A stretch of DNA of 33,074 nucleotides, taken from contig JBGTFW010000306.1 in assembly GCA_041747075.1 (NCBI GenBank), forward strand, positions 1 through 33,074, written 5' to 3'. This DNA comes from CAJQPP01 sp041747075. GTDB lineage: Bacteria > Planctomycetota > Planctomycetia > Pirellulales > Pirellulaceae. Within the stretch, counting starts at the first letter, position 1, and every line of letters starts with the position of its first letter. The translations under genes were made by a program, and so were the position numbers. Of the stretch, positions 17,513 through 24,084 are shown piece by piece. The notes below the pieces were generated by a model. That model was not told the DNA's origin, did not search any database, and saw only the letters and a list, made by a program, of their open reading frames with translations.

Positions 17513-18361
17513 GTGAATCACGAATCGGCTGAGATGGATCAGCGGCTGCAAGCGATCATCAACGACCCCAGCTATCGCCTTGCGTATCTGGACCAGGACT
17601 ACATGACCCGCGACGACTTGCGGCCGTTGCGGCTGGAGCTGGAATTGCTCAAGCCGCAAATGTTGCTTGCGGAAAAGTCGATCAAGTCGACCATCGTCAT
17701 CTTCGGCGGAACGCATATCAAGTCCCCGGAGGAAGCTGAACAGTTGCTCGCCGCGGCACGGCGCGCCGTCGAGGAAAACCGCGACGATCCAGCCTCGCAG
17801 CGCCTGATGGCCATCGCGGAAAACCACGTCGAAAAGGGCCGTTTCTACAATGAGTGCCGCGAACTTGCCCGGATTATCTCAAACTTCTCGAAAGAACATC
17901 CCGGCGAGTTTGTCGTCAAGACCGGTGGTGGACCAGGAATCATGGAAGCCGCCAATCGCGGTGCTTATGACGTTGGGGCCGATTCGATCGGGCTGAATAT
18001 CACTCTGCCATTCGAGCAGGTTCCCAACTCGTACATCTCGCCGGGACTCTGTTTTCAATTCAACTATTTCGCGATTCGGAAGATGCACTTCCTGCTCCGC
18101 GCCAAGGCACTCATTTGCTTCCCTGGCGGGTTCGGAACGCTCGACGAGTTGTTCACGACTCTCACCTTGAGACAAACCGGACGGATGCAGCAGATTCCTA
18201 TCATTCTGTATTGTCGCGACTACTGGAGCCAGGTCATCAATTTCCAGTTTCTCGCCGATGAGGGCGTTATTCGCGACGAGCACCTCGAACTGTTCAAGTA
18301 CGCGGAGAGTCCCGACGAAGTGTGGGAGCAAATCACCCGATTCCACGGCGTCTCCACTTGA
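17513..18361 (+). CDS. LOG-family protein (possible cytokinin-riboside phosphoribohydrolase or nucleotide-binding Rossmann protein)
   Basis: The product is about 282 residues if it starts at GTG 17513, or 275 from ATG 17534. AGGA lies 11 nt before the GTG and nothing useful precedes the ATG, so I prefer the GTG. The LOG domain has TIVIFGGTHIKSP, the nucleotide loop TGGGPGIMEAANRGA and the hallmark PGGFGTLDELF. The N-terminal 60 residues and the insert between the first strand and the GGGPG loop make it longer than the roughly 190-residue plant LOG enzymes, as in many bacterial relatives. LOG enzymes release the base from nucleoside monophosphates; the substrate here is unknown. The last 142 bases run antisense to the DUF2752 gene. 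Confidence 0.87.
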   Translation: MNHESAEMDQRLQAIINDPSYRLAYLDQDYMTRDDLRPLRLELELLKPQMLLAEKSIKSTIVIFGGTHIKSPEEAEQLLAAARRAVEENRDDPASQRLMAIAENHVEKGRFYNECRELARIISNFSKEHPGEFVVKTGGGPGIMEAANRGAYDVGADSIGLNITLPFEQVPNSYISPGLCFQFNYFAIRKMHFLLRAKALICFPGGFGTLDELFTTLTLRQTGRMQQIPIILYCRDYWSQVINFQFLADEGVIRDEHLELFKYAESPDEVWEQITRFHGVST

Positions 18362-18858
18362 ACGGCCGCCTCACGGCTTTCGTCGTCATTGGGCTGTTCC
18401 AGCACGGGAGGCACCAGCCACCCCCGCGCGGGACCGGGCACGTTCCGCGCGACAAAGTAAGCAAGCACGAGAGCCAGCACGATCCACGCCAGGCGCGATG
18501 AGACGGTGACGCCGCGTTTCTCGAGGACCTTGTGCCACGCGATCACGATGAGCAATAGGGGAACGCCGGTCACGAGCAACGGGTTAAAGCGCGCCGCGCC
18601 AATCACATCGCCATGCGTCAGGCTGTACAAGGCCCGCGTGGAACCGCACCCAGGACAGTAAAGACCTGTCAACGATCGAAACAGGCAAACGGGATACAGC
18701 GATCCTGGATACGGAGGAAGTTCATGCAACAGGCACAAGCCGACGGCCAATACCAGAACAACTCCGGTCCAAACCAGCCACCGGACGCGGTGCCCGGCAC
18801 AATCGATTGCACCGCCGGTTGAGGCGCGGGAATTCGTCACGTTACGGATTGAATCCAC
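18220..18858 (-). CDS. DUF2752 membrane protein
   Basis: The 212-residue product carries the DUF2752 signature PGCGSTRALYSLTHGDVIGAARFNPL, shown by the segments CPGCGSTRA and HGDVIGAARFNP. It lies between a first transmembrane span (VWTGVVLVLAVGLCLL) and two later ones. The function of the family is unknown. The conserved part ends near residue 165; the last 47 or so residues are encoded antisense to the LOG gene and look like read-through rather than a folded domain. The start is GTG at 18858, overlapping the upstream dispanin gene by 17 bases, or GTG 18840 just after it. It is probably co-transcribed with the two zinc-ribbon membrane proteins, a combination I recall seeing often for DUF2752. 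Confidence 0.85.
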   Translation of the reverse strand: MDSIRNVTNSRASTGGAIDCAGHRVRWLVWTGVVLVLAVGLCLLHELPPYPGSLYPVCLFRSLTGLYCPGCGSTRALYSLTHGDVIGAARFNPLLVTGVPLLLIVIAWHKVLEKRGVTVSSRLAWIVLALVLAYFVARNVPGPARGWLVPPVLEQPNDDESREAAVQVETPWNRVICSHTSSGLSAYLNSSRCSSRITPSSARNWKLMTWLQ

Positions 18859-19249
18859 CCGCCTCTATTTCTTTTGAAAATGCAATGAGCTGAAGGACAA
18901 CCATCCCGATGTTGAGGATCAGGCCGAGGCCAATCGAAACAAGCGCCCACGTTTTCGCCTTCTCCGCCGCATGAATGGCACCGTGATGATCTCCGCCATT
19001 CCATTTCGAGTCGACCTGGGCCGCGTAAACGATCCCGACGATTCCAAGAGGCAAGCAACAAAACAGCGTGGCGAGAATCGATGCCACCAGCCAGTTTTTC
19101 GGCTTGCCTGCCGCGGAAAGGGGGCCGTGATCGAGTGGTTTTTTCGCGGCGGACCCTCCAGGCTGATAGGGATTGTCGAGCTGCGCTCCACAATCCGCAC
19201 AGCGGGCGGCACCGTAAGGATTTTGACTACCGCATTTTCTGCAAAACAT
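18842..19249 (-). CDS. Zinc-ribbon CD225/dispanin-family membrane protein
   Basis: The 135-residue protein begins with a four-cysteine zinc ribbon (MFCRKCG, then CADCG). A short Gly/Pro-rich linker and a CD225-type domain follow: NWLVASILATLFCCLPLGIVGIVYAAQVDSKW and, after a charged loop with HHGAIHAAEKAKTW, a second span ALVSIGLGLILNIG. The two-span layout with CC in the first span and the short loop is that of dispanins, whose vertebrate members (IFITM) restrict virus entry. The bacterial role is not known. The start is the ATG at 19249, preceded closely by GGGAGAG. It overlaps the DUF2752 start, implying one transcript. Confidence 0.87.
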   Translation of the reverse strand: MFCRKCGSQNPYGAARCADCGAQLDNPYQPGGSAAKKPLDHGPLSAAGKPKNWLVASILATLFCCLPLGIVGIVYAAQVDSKWNGGDHHGAIHAAEKAKTWALVSIGLGLILNIGMVVLQLIAFSKEIEAGGFNP

Positions 19250-19297
19250 ACACTCTCCCGGAGGTCGGTAATTCGAGCACGATGGAATTGACCGGGT

Positions 19298-19660
19298 TCA
19301 AAGAAAAAACGGCAACAACGACCAAATGAAAACCGCAATCAGGCACAGCGAAAACACAGCTCCCATGATAATTCCAAAAATAGCGCGGCCGCGGCCCCCC
19401 TTGTGCGGATGCTTCTGAATGTCCCTCATCGCCAGAATGCCTGTCAACAGGGCGAACGGAGCAGGTATCAAGAGGACGCTGATCAGCCCCAGATATCCCG
19501 CGATAATGGCATACACCGACCGCCCGACCGGTAACAACATTCGCATCGTCGGGTCGGCACCCACACTGGCGGGTGGCCCCTGAGCGTAGTCTTGCCAGCC
19601 GCACGACGGACAGAACGTGCCTCCCTCGCCAATCTGCATTCCGCAATTGGGACAGAACAT
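19298..19660 (-). CDS. Zinc-ribbon DUF4190-like membrane protein
   Basis: The product is 120 residues from ATG 19660, which is preceded by AGAGGTGA at 7-8 nt. An upstream in-frame start at 19714 adds 18 residues unlike the family. A four-cysteine zinc ribbon (MFCPNCG, FCPSCGW) is followed by two transmembrane spans: SVYAIIAGYLGLISVLLIPAPFALLTG, seen as AIIAGYLGLISVLL, and AIFGIIMGAVFSLCLIAVFI. Between them is the typical loop LAMRDIQKHPHKGGRGRA. This matches the DUF4190 type. It is the first of three small membrane genes reading leftwards, with 48 bp before the dispanin gene. The function is unknown. Confidence 0.82.
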   Translation of the reverse strand: MFCPNCGMQIGEGGTFCPSCGWQDYAQGPPASVGADPTMRMLLPVGRSVYAIIAGYLGLISVLLIPAPFALLTGILAMRDIQKHPHKGGRGRAIFGIIMGAVFSLCLIAVFIWSLLPFFL

Positions 19661-19764
19661 TGGAGTGATCACCTCTGGAACAAGTAACGTCAGGAATTCG
19701 GCGGGACGTGTCAAGATACTAACCGAATGCGCGTTTGCCCTCTACTGATTTTTTTCCCCACACC

Positions 19765-19837
19765 GTCATTCCCGGAAAGAGCCGGCCCCCCGAAGAGCCT
19801 GCCCCCGCGAAGGCGTGGGGCGCGGGGCGGGAATCAA
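19765..19837. repeat. REP-like element with GTCATTCCCG ... CGGGAATC ends
   Basis: GTCATTCCCG at 19765-19774 and its partner CGGGAATC at 19828-19835 bracket a GC-rich core that includes CCCCGCGAAGGCGTGGGG. The ends match the widespread bacterial intergenic palindrome of the form CATTCCCGCGnnnnCGCGGGAATC, which I know from memory. The core here is expanded and degenerate. Confidence 0.45.
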
Positions 19838-19847
19838 GGGTCTCACT

Positions 19848-19910
19848 TAACTGGACAGCGCCCTGTTCCAACAGAATTGCTGTTGGTCACAACATGGCGC
19901 TGTCCCGTTA
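19848..19910. repeat. Compound hairpin with nested inverted repeats
   Basis: The outer arms at 19848-19862 and 19896-19910 match at 13 of 15 positions (GGACAGCGCC against GGCGCTGTCC at the core). Inside them CCAACAG (19868-19874) and CTGTTGG (19880-19886) pair around a 5-nt loop. There is no T-run. The nested design suggests a small mobile or REP-type element rather than a terminator. Confidence 0.65.
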
Positions 19911-19943
19911 GCCGATTGAACGTGACTACATGCGAAAACGAGG

Positions 19944-20174
19944 TTCCGGAGGCTCCGGGAACGATTCGATCTCAATAACGCCAGGAGTAAGGAATTGCAG
20001 TTGTTGCCGTGGGTCAACGAGCGAATCGCCACGAGCATCATCGAGAATCGGCCTTACGCGAATATCGAGGACCTCGATCGCGCGTGGGGCATAGGTCCGT
20101 CGAAGATTCAGTCGATTCGGCCCTTCGTCAAGATTGTCCCGCAAACCTTGCCACGCGCGAGCGGCCCCGAATGA
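19944..20174 (+). pseudogene. ComEA-like helix-hairpin-helix remnant with a frameshift
   Basis: From 19968 one frame reads DLNNARSKELQLLPWVNERI, then ATSIIENRPYANIEDL and GIGPSKIQSIRPFVKIVPQ, and stops at 20172-20174. This is the ComEA/type II secretion HhH pattern (NxA-x-x-ELQxLPGV, RPYxxxEDL, IGPxxxxxI). The first glycine of the hairpin (PGV) is replaced by Trp. There is no start codon in this frame before the domain, and an in-frame stop lies at 19923-19925. The preceding residues VPEAPGTI are in another frame, and deleting one base near 19967 joins them into the normal PGTIDLNNA. Such domains bind DNA non-specifically during uptake or repair. I read it as a decayed 3' end; a sequencing error is possible. 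Confidence 0.65.
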
Positions 20175-20180
20175 CAGGGA

Positions 20181-20537
20181 TCACGATTCGATCGAAACGA
20201 TCTGCCAGCCGCTCTGATACCAGCCTGACGCTCCCGCGGCGCACCAGCACGCCTTGCACTTGAAAGTCACTGGCCCGTCCCACAGCCGGTTGATTGAAAT
20301 CAGCGCATGGTCTCCTGTTTCGACATCAAACCGGTGCATCAGACCGATCCCCCCGTCGCTCAGGTCGCGGGTAAAGCCGGACAGGAACTCTTGCGGACGG
20401 TCGCCAAAAACGATCCGAACGGGTCGTATAAACGTCTTGCGGTGCTTGTCGCGCCGCTCGCGCAAACTGAACAACTCGTCCTCGTTGATGAGGGCCTGAA
20501 TGACTTCCTGAAATCCGATCGTCGTGCTTTCGGACAT
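20181..20537 (-). CDS. PilZ-domain protein (c-di-GMP binding)
   Basis: The product is 118 residues from ATG 20537. An open frame continues far upstream but loses any domain character. The PilZ signature is present: basic RERRDKHRKTFIRPVRI at about 26-43 supplies the RxxxR-type arginines, and DLSDGGIGL at 58-66 gives the D/NxSxxG element. A beta-barrel follows with DVETGDHALISI and ends WYQSGWQIVSIES. Three cysteines lie close together in CKACWC (94-99), unusual for PilZ and possibly metal-binding or redox-sensitive. It would bind cyclic di-GMP and act as a small adaptor in the cytoplasm. The partner is unknown. It is divergent from leuA, and its stop follows the HhH remnant. Confidence 0.85.
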   Translation of the reverse strand: MSESTTIGFQEVIQALINEDELFSLRERRDKHRKTFIRPVRIVFGDRPQEFLSGFTRDLSDGGIGLMHRFDVETGDHALISINRLWDGPVTFKCKACWCAAGASGWYQSGWQIVSIES

Positions 20538-20859
20538 TCGGTTCGCCCCGGCTGAAGGATAGGGTTTTTCACGTAGCCGCCTCGACAACCCAATCCTAGG
20601 ACGCCGGCACGGCAAACCACTAAAATCCCGTGGTATATCGGCCCTTAATCGTCGCAATCGGCGCGACGGGATACCGGTTATGCCGCGTGTGTCGCCCAGT
20701 CCTGGCAAAGATTGAGGTTTGCGGCGACACGGGCGCACGAAGTTCGCCACACGGATTTGGGCGAGTTTAGCCTTTATCGTCGGCGAAGCCCTGATGCGCG
20801 GCATGTTGACGGTCATTCCGCGCGACAAGTAAAATAGCCTGAAACTCTGGTGAGCCTCT
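20538..20859. other. 322-bp divergent spacer between the PilZ gene and leuA
   Basis: No gene is supported. The right end holds the leuA promoter (20806-20835). The left end should hold the PilZ promoter, for which I cannot choose a convincing pair. CCACTAAAATCCCGTGG at about 20617-20633 has the outer dyad CCAC/GTGG and could be an operator. No leucine-rich leader peptide was seen before leuA. Confidence 0.5.
20806..20835 (+). promoter_or_regulatory. Promoter of leuA
   Basis: TTGACG at 20806-20811 and TAAAAT at 20830-20835 lie 18 bp apart. Transcription would start near 20842, giving a leader of under 20 nt. GGTGAG lies 5 nt before the ATG. The short leader leaves no room for attenuation. Confidence 0.68.
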
Positions 20860-22422
20860 ATGCCCGATTCCCGGATCGTAAAAATCTTCGACACCACGCT
20901 GCGCGACGGCGAACAGTCGCCCGGCTGCAGCATGAACCTGTCGGAAAAGCTCAAGGTCGCGCAGGTGTTGACCGATCTGGGCGTCGACGTGATCGAGGCG
21001 GGGTTTCCGATCGCCTCACCAGGTGACTTCGAGGCAGTACGCGAGATCGCGAGGAACTTCAACGGATCAACGATTTGTGGGCTGGCGCGATGCGCCGAGG
21101 CGGACATCGATCGTGCTTGGGAAGCGCTTCAGGACAACGACGATCCGCGAATTCATGTCTTCCTCGCCACCAGCGCGATCCATCGGCAGTTCAAGCTCCG
21201 CATGACTCCCGACGAGATCGTCAATCGCTCGGTCGAAGGAGTCCGCCGCGCCGTCAGCTACACCCCGAATGTCGAGTTTTCGCCGGAAGACGCCGCCCGC
21301 ACTGAAATCGACTTTCTCTGCCGGGTCGTCGAGGCCGTCATCGACGCAGGGGCCTCCACGGTGAACATTCCCGATACGGTCGGTTACGCGACCCCGGCCC
21401 ACATGGCCAGCGTGATTCGTTCGCTGGTGAACCGCGTTCCGAACATTGACCGGGCCACCATCAGCATCCATTGCCACAACGACCTTGGCCTGGCCGTCGC
21501 GAACAGCCTGGCCGCCGTTGAGGCGGGCGCGGGTCAGATCGAATGCACGATCAACGGGATCGGCGAGCGGGCGGGGAACTGTTCGCTCGAGGAAGTCGTC
21601 ATGGCGATGCGGACGCGGAACGACTACTACCATTGCGATACGCGCGTCAACAGCCGCTGTCTCGTCCCCGCAAGTCAACTCGTTTCCCTGATTACCGGAA
21701 TGCACGTGCAAAGGAACAAGGCGATTGTCGGCAAAAACGCCTTTGCCCACGAGGCGGGAATTCACCAGGACGGGATGCTCAAGGAGAGGACGACCTACGA
21801 GATCATGCGCCCCGAGGACGTCGGGCTGACCAAGACCGACCTCGTGCTTGGTAAACACAGCGGCCGCGCGGCGCTCGCCGATCGTGCCCGGCAACTCGGT
21901 TACAGCCTCGACCCCGAACAGCTCAAGCTGATTTTCGACCAGTTCAAGCTCCTTGCCGATCAGAAAAAGGAGGTCGTCGACGGCGACATCGCGGCGCTGA
22001 TCGAGAGCGAACTGTTTGGTGCCACGAGTCATGAATGGTCGCTCGTCGATTATCGCCTTGAGTCGGCCTATGGGCACCAGCAGGTGGTGGAAGTGTCGAT
22101 CCGCCGCGGCGACGAGGAGACTTTTGCGCGGGCGACCAGCAACCGGGGCCCGCTCGAGGCCGCCTTTCTGGCGATTCGCGACGCGACGGGCCTCGACTTC
22201 GATTGTTCCGACTACAACGCCCAGAGCCTTTCAGGCGGCGAGGACGCCACGGCGGACGTGACGTTCGAGATCACGCACAAGGACGAGCTTTATCGCGGCC
22301 GCGGCATCTCGTCCAATCTGATCGAGGCGTCGATCGTCGCCATGATCAACGCCGTCAACCGGGCGATGCTCCACGAACGCGTCCTCATCAACGGTGCCGC
22401 CGAAACCCGCTCGACCATCTAG
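20860..22422 (+). CDS. leuA: 2-isopropylmalate synthase
   Basis: The 520-residue protein has the full bacterial layout. A TIM barrel at about 1-270 carries FDTTLRDGEQSPG near the start and HCHNDLGLAVAN for the metal histidines, and GIGERAGNCSLEEVVMA follows. A linker then contains the substrate-contact segment FAHEAGIHQDGMLK, and the C-terminal alpha/beta regulatory dimer domain runs from about 390. It condenses acetyl-CoA with 2-oxoisovalerate, the first step of leucine synthesis, and the C-terminal domain normally gives leucine feedback. It has its own promoter and stands alone: the leuB- and leuCD-like genes that converge on it from the right are better explained as homocitrate-pathway genes. 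Confidence 0.95.
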   Translation: MPDSRIVKIFDTTLRDGEQSPGCSMNLSEKLKVAQVLTDLGVDVIEAGFPIASPGDFEAVREIARNFNGSTICGLARCAEADIDRAWEALQDNDDPRIHVFLATSAIHRQFKLRMTPDEIVNRSVEGVRRAVSYTPNVEFSPEDAARTEIDFLCRVVEAVIDAGASTVNIPDTVGYATPAHMASVIRSLVNRVPNIDRATISIHCHNDLGLAVANSLAAVEAGAGQIECTINGIGERAGNCSLEEVVMAMRTRNDYYHCDTRVNSRCLVPASQLVSLITGMHVQRNKAIVGKNAFAHEAGIHQDGMLKERTTYEIMRPEDVGLTKTDLVLGKHSGRAALADRARQLGYSLDPEQLKLIFDQFKLLADQKKEVVDGDIAALIESELFGATSHEWSLVDYRLESAYGHQQVVEVSIRRGDEETFARATSNRGPLEAAFLAIRDATGLDFDCSDYNAQSLSGGEDATADVTFEITHKDELYRGRGISSNLIEASIVAMINAVNRAMLHERVLINGAAETRSTI

Positions 22423-22492
22423 CTGTACAGCTTGCCAATTCAGGCCCGAAGCGCAAGCAAGTGAGCGACGTGGGACAAGCTGCCAGCTTGTC
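22421..22492. repeat. Planctomycete-type intergenic repeat with two palindromes
   Basis: AGCTGTACAGCT (22421-22432, overlapping the leuA stop) is a perfect 12-bp palindrome. GACAAGCT (22474-22481) and AGCTTGTC (22485-22492) pair perfectly around GCC. Between them lies GCCCGAAGCGCAAGCAAGTG, a word I recall as common between genes in planctomycete genomes. It sits between the convergent leuA and homoisocitrate dehydrogenase genes and could act as a two-way transcript end. Confidence 0.7.
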
Positions 22493-22534
22493 AATAATGC
22501 GCCCCTTGCCAATTCGCTCAATCACTTTGACCGG

Positions 22535-23557
22535 CTAAAGGAGCCCGATCACCTCGCGGCCAAATGTTTCAGTCGACATCGGCTGATCGCCCCATTGCCG
22601 GATCGCTTCAAGCGTCGCCGACTCGATCCGGTCGGCGATGGCGGAGTCGTTCCAGGTAACGCGACAGAGCAACGCCGCGCTCAATATCGCCGCTGTCGGG
22701 TCGGCAACCCCCTGACCAGCGATGTCCGGTGCCGATCCGTGTACCGGTTCCGCCACCGCGCACCCTTCGCCAAGATTCAGTGACGGAGCGCGTCCGAGGC
22801 CGCCGCACCAGTGCGAAGCGAGATCGGAGAGGATGTCGCCAAAGAGATTCGTCGTCACAATGGCCTGGAAGCGTTCCGGCTCGGCGACCAGCTTGAGCGC
22901 CGCCACATCGACCAGCAGTTCATCCATGGTCATCGTGTCGCGTGTCTCCGCCCATTGCGTGATTGCTTCGCGAACGCAATCACGAAACAACCCGTCAGTC
23001 ACCGGCAGCACATTGGCCTTGTGAACGATCGTGATCCGGTCTTTTCCGTAAAGTCGCGCCAGGCGCGCGGACGCTGTGCCGATCGAACGGGACGCCCGCG
23101 CGGAAATCCACCGTTCAGCGATCGCCACCTCGCCTTCCATTCGCTCGCGAGCGACGTACAGGCACTCGCTGTTTTCGCGAACAATTACCAAATGGATATC
23201 GGGACGAGGCGGAATTCCGAACCGACCGTCGACGGGACGCAGGTTCGTTCCGAGACCCAACGACTGGCGAATTCGCAGAATGGCACTTTGATAACCCTCG
23301 ACTTTCCGGCCGGGCGACGAGACCGCGCCGAAAAGCGCCGCGCCGCAGTCACGCACCCGTTCGAGGGTCGCATCGGGAACCGAAACGCCCGTGAGGCAAA
23401 ACGTTTTCCATCCGGCGTCCGCCGACTCGATTTGCAACTCGGGCATCACGGCCGCAAGGACCCGAACGGCGACCAAAGTGACTTCCGGGCCAATTCCGTC
23501 TCCGGGAATCACGCACAATCGTCGCGGGCGAGCCGCGGGCGACTCGTCTCCGGTCAT
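22535..23557 (-). CDS. Homoisocitrate dehydrogenase-like beta-decarboxylating dehydrogenase
   Basis: The 340-residue protein belongs to the isocitrate/isopropylmalate dehydrogenase family. It has IPGDGIGPEV (17-26), catalytic Tyr134 (ECLYVARER) and Lys180 (VHKANVL), metal Asp217, Asp241 and Asp245 (GDILSDLA), and the NAD loop EPVHGSAPDIAGQGVADP (270-287). The substrate segment SSPGRKVEGYQSAI (80-93), followed by LGLGTNLRPV, matches homoisocitrate dehydrogenases (Thermus HICDH has SPTRKVPGF, yeast LYS12 SSPTTKVKGY, from memory) rather than the LeuB form. It would oxidise homoisocitrate to 2-oxoadipate with NAD+. Its ATG overlaps the stop of the homoaconitase small subunit (ATGA). It is the last gene of the four-gene operon and converges on leuA. 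Confidence 0.85.
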   Translation of the reverse strand: MTGDESPAARPRRLCVIPGDGIGPEVTLVAVRVLAAVMPELQIESADAGWKTFCLTGVSVPDATLERVRDCGAALFGAVSSPGRKVEGYQSAILRIRQSLGLGTNLRPVDGRFGIPPRPDIHLVIVRENSECLYVARERMEGEVAIAERWISARASRSIGTASARLARLYGKDRITIVHKANVLPVTDGLFRDCVREAITQWAETRDTMTMDELLVDVAALKLVAEPERFQAIVTTNLFGDILSDLASHWCGGLGRAPSLNLGEGCAVAEPVHGSAPDIAGQGVADPTAAILSAALLCRVTWNDSAIADRIESATLEAIRQWGDQPMSTETFGREVIGLL

Positions 23558-24084
23558 TGGCGGGCTGTCTCGTCCACGGCGGTCGCGGAATCGTCGACGT
23601 CCGGAAACTCACCGGTTTGTCGAACGTAGTTGCTGATCCCGCCGGCCTCGATAATTTTTTGGGCGAACGGCGGAAGCACCGGAAGCTGCAACCGACGACC
23701 CTCCACGTTCACCGTGCCGGTACTCAGGCAAATCGAAATCGCGGCCCCGTCAGTCAGCAACGACGCGAGTCGAGAGTCGTCAAATAGCGGAAGGCCGAGG
23801 TTGATCGCATTGCGATAAAAAATCCGCGCGAAACTGTCGGCAATTATCGCGGCAATCCCGCGGCGCTTGAGCGCCAGCGGCGCGTACTCGCGCGACGAGC
23901 CGCACCCGAAGTTCCTGCCGGCAACGATCACGTCCCCCGGTTGCGCATTTGCGTTGAAATCCGGGTGCGCCTCGATAAACGCCGCGGTGCCTACATCCTC
24001 GTCGGGACGCATGTAGGGGGCGTACCGGCCTGGAACGATCTGGTCGGTGTCCACGTCATTGGCAAATTTCCAGACGCGCGGCAT
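23554..24084 (-). CDS. Homoaconitase small subunit (LysU/LeuD family)
   Basis: The 176-residue protein opens MPRVWKFANDVDTDQIVPGR, followed by YAPYM, close to the Thermus LysU opening as I remember it (MPRVWKF ... PGKYAPFM). That loop sets substrate choice in this family; isopropylmalate isomerases carry YLV-type residues there. The swivelling-domain motif GRNFGCGSSREYAPLALKRRG follows at about 57-76. With the large subunit it would isomerise homocitrate to homoisocitrate through homoaconitate. Its start lies 29 bases inside the end of the large-subunit gene. The extra C-terminal acidic tail after RQTGEFPDV is of no known role. A dual role in leucine synthesis is possible, because no other leuD is seen here. 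Confidence 0.85.
   Translation of the reverse strand: MPRVWKFANDVDTDQIVPGRYAPYMRPDEDVGTAAFIEAHPDFNANAQPGDVIVAGRNFGCGSSREYAPLALKRRGIAAIIADSFARIFYRNAINLGLPLFDDSRLASLLTDGAAISICLSTGTVNVEGRRLQLPVLPPFAQKIIEAGGISNYVRQTGEFPDVDDSATAVDETARQ

Larger units (their letters stand above)
19661..20180. other. 520-bp spacer with degenerate repeats and a gene remnant
   Basis: From left to right it holds a REP-like inverted pair (ATTCCCG 19768-19774 and CGGGAAT 19828-19834), a compound hairpin at 19848-19910, and a frameshifted helix-hairpin-helix remnant ending at 20174. No intact gene is seen. It looks like a zone of decay between the zinc-ribbon membrane genes and the PilZ gene. Confidence 0.6.

Noticed and set aside
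20538..21107. Long N-terminal extension of the PilZ protein
   Set aside because: The extension is Arg/Ser-rich, overlaps leuA on the other strand and lacks any domain. The ATG at 20537 gives a complete PilZ domain.
22535..23557. Annotation as 3-isopropylmalate dehydrogenase (leuB)
   Set aside because: The substrate segment SSPGRKVEGYQSAI and the operon with homocitrate synthase and LysTU-like subunits fit homoisocitrate dehydrogenase better. leuA lies on the other strand with its own promoter.
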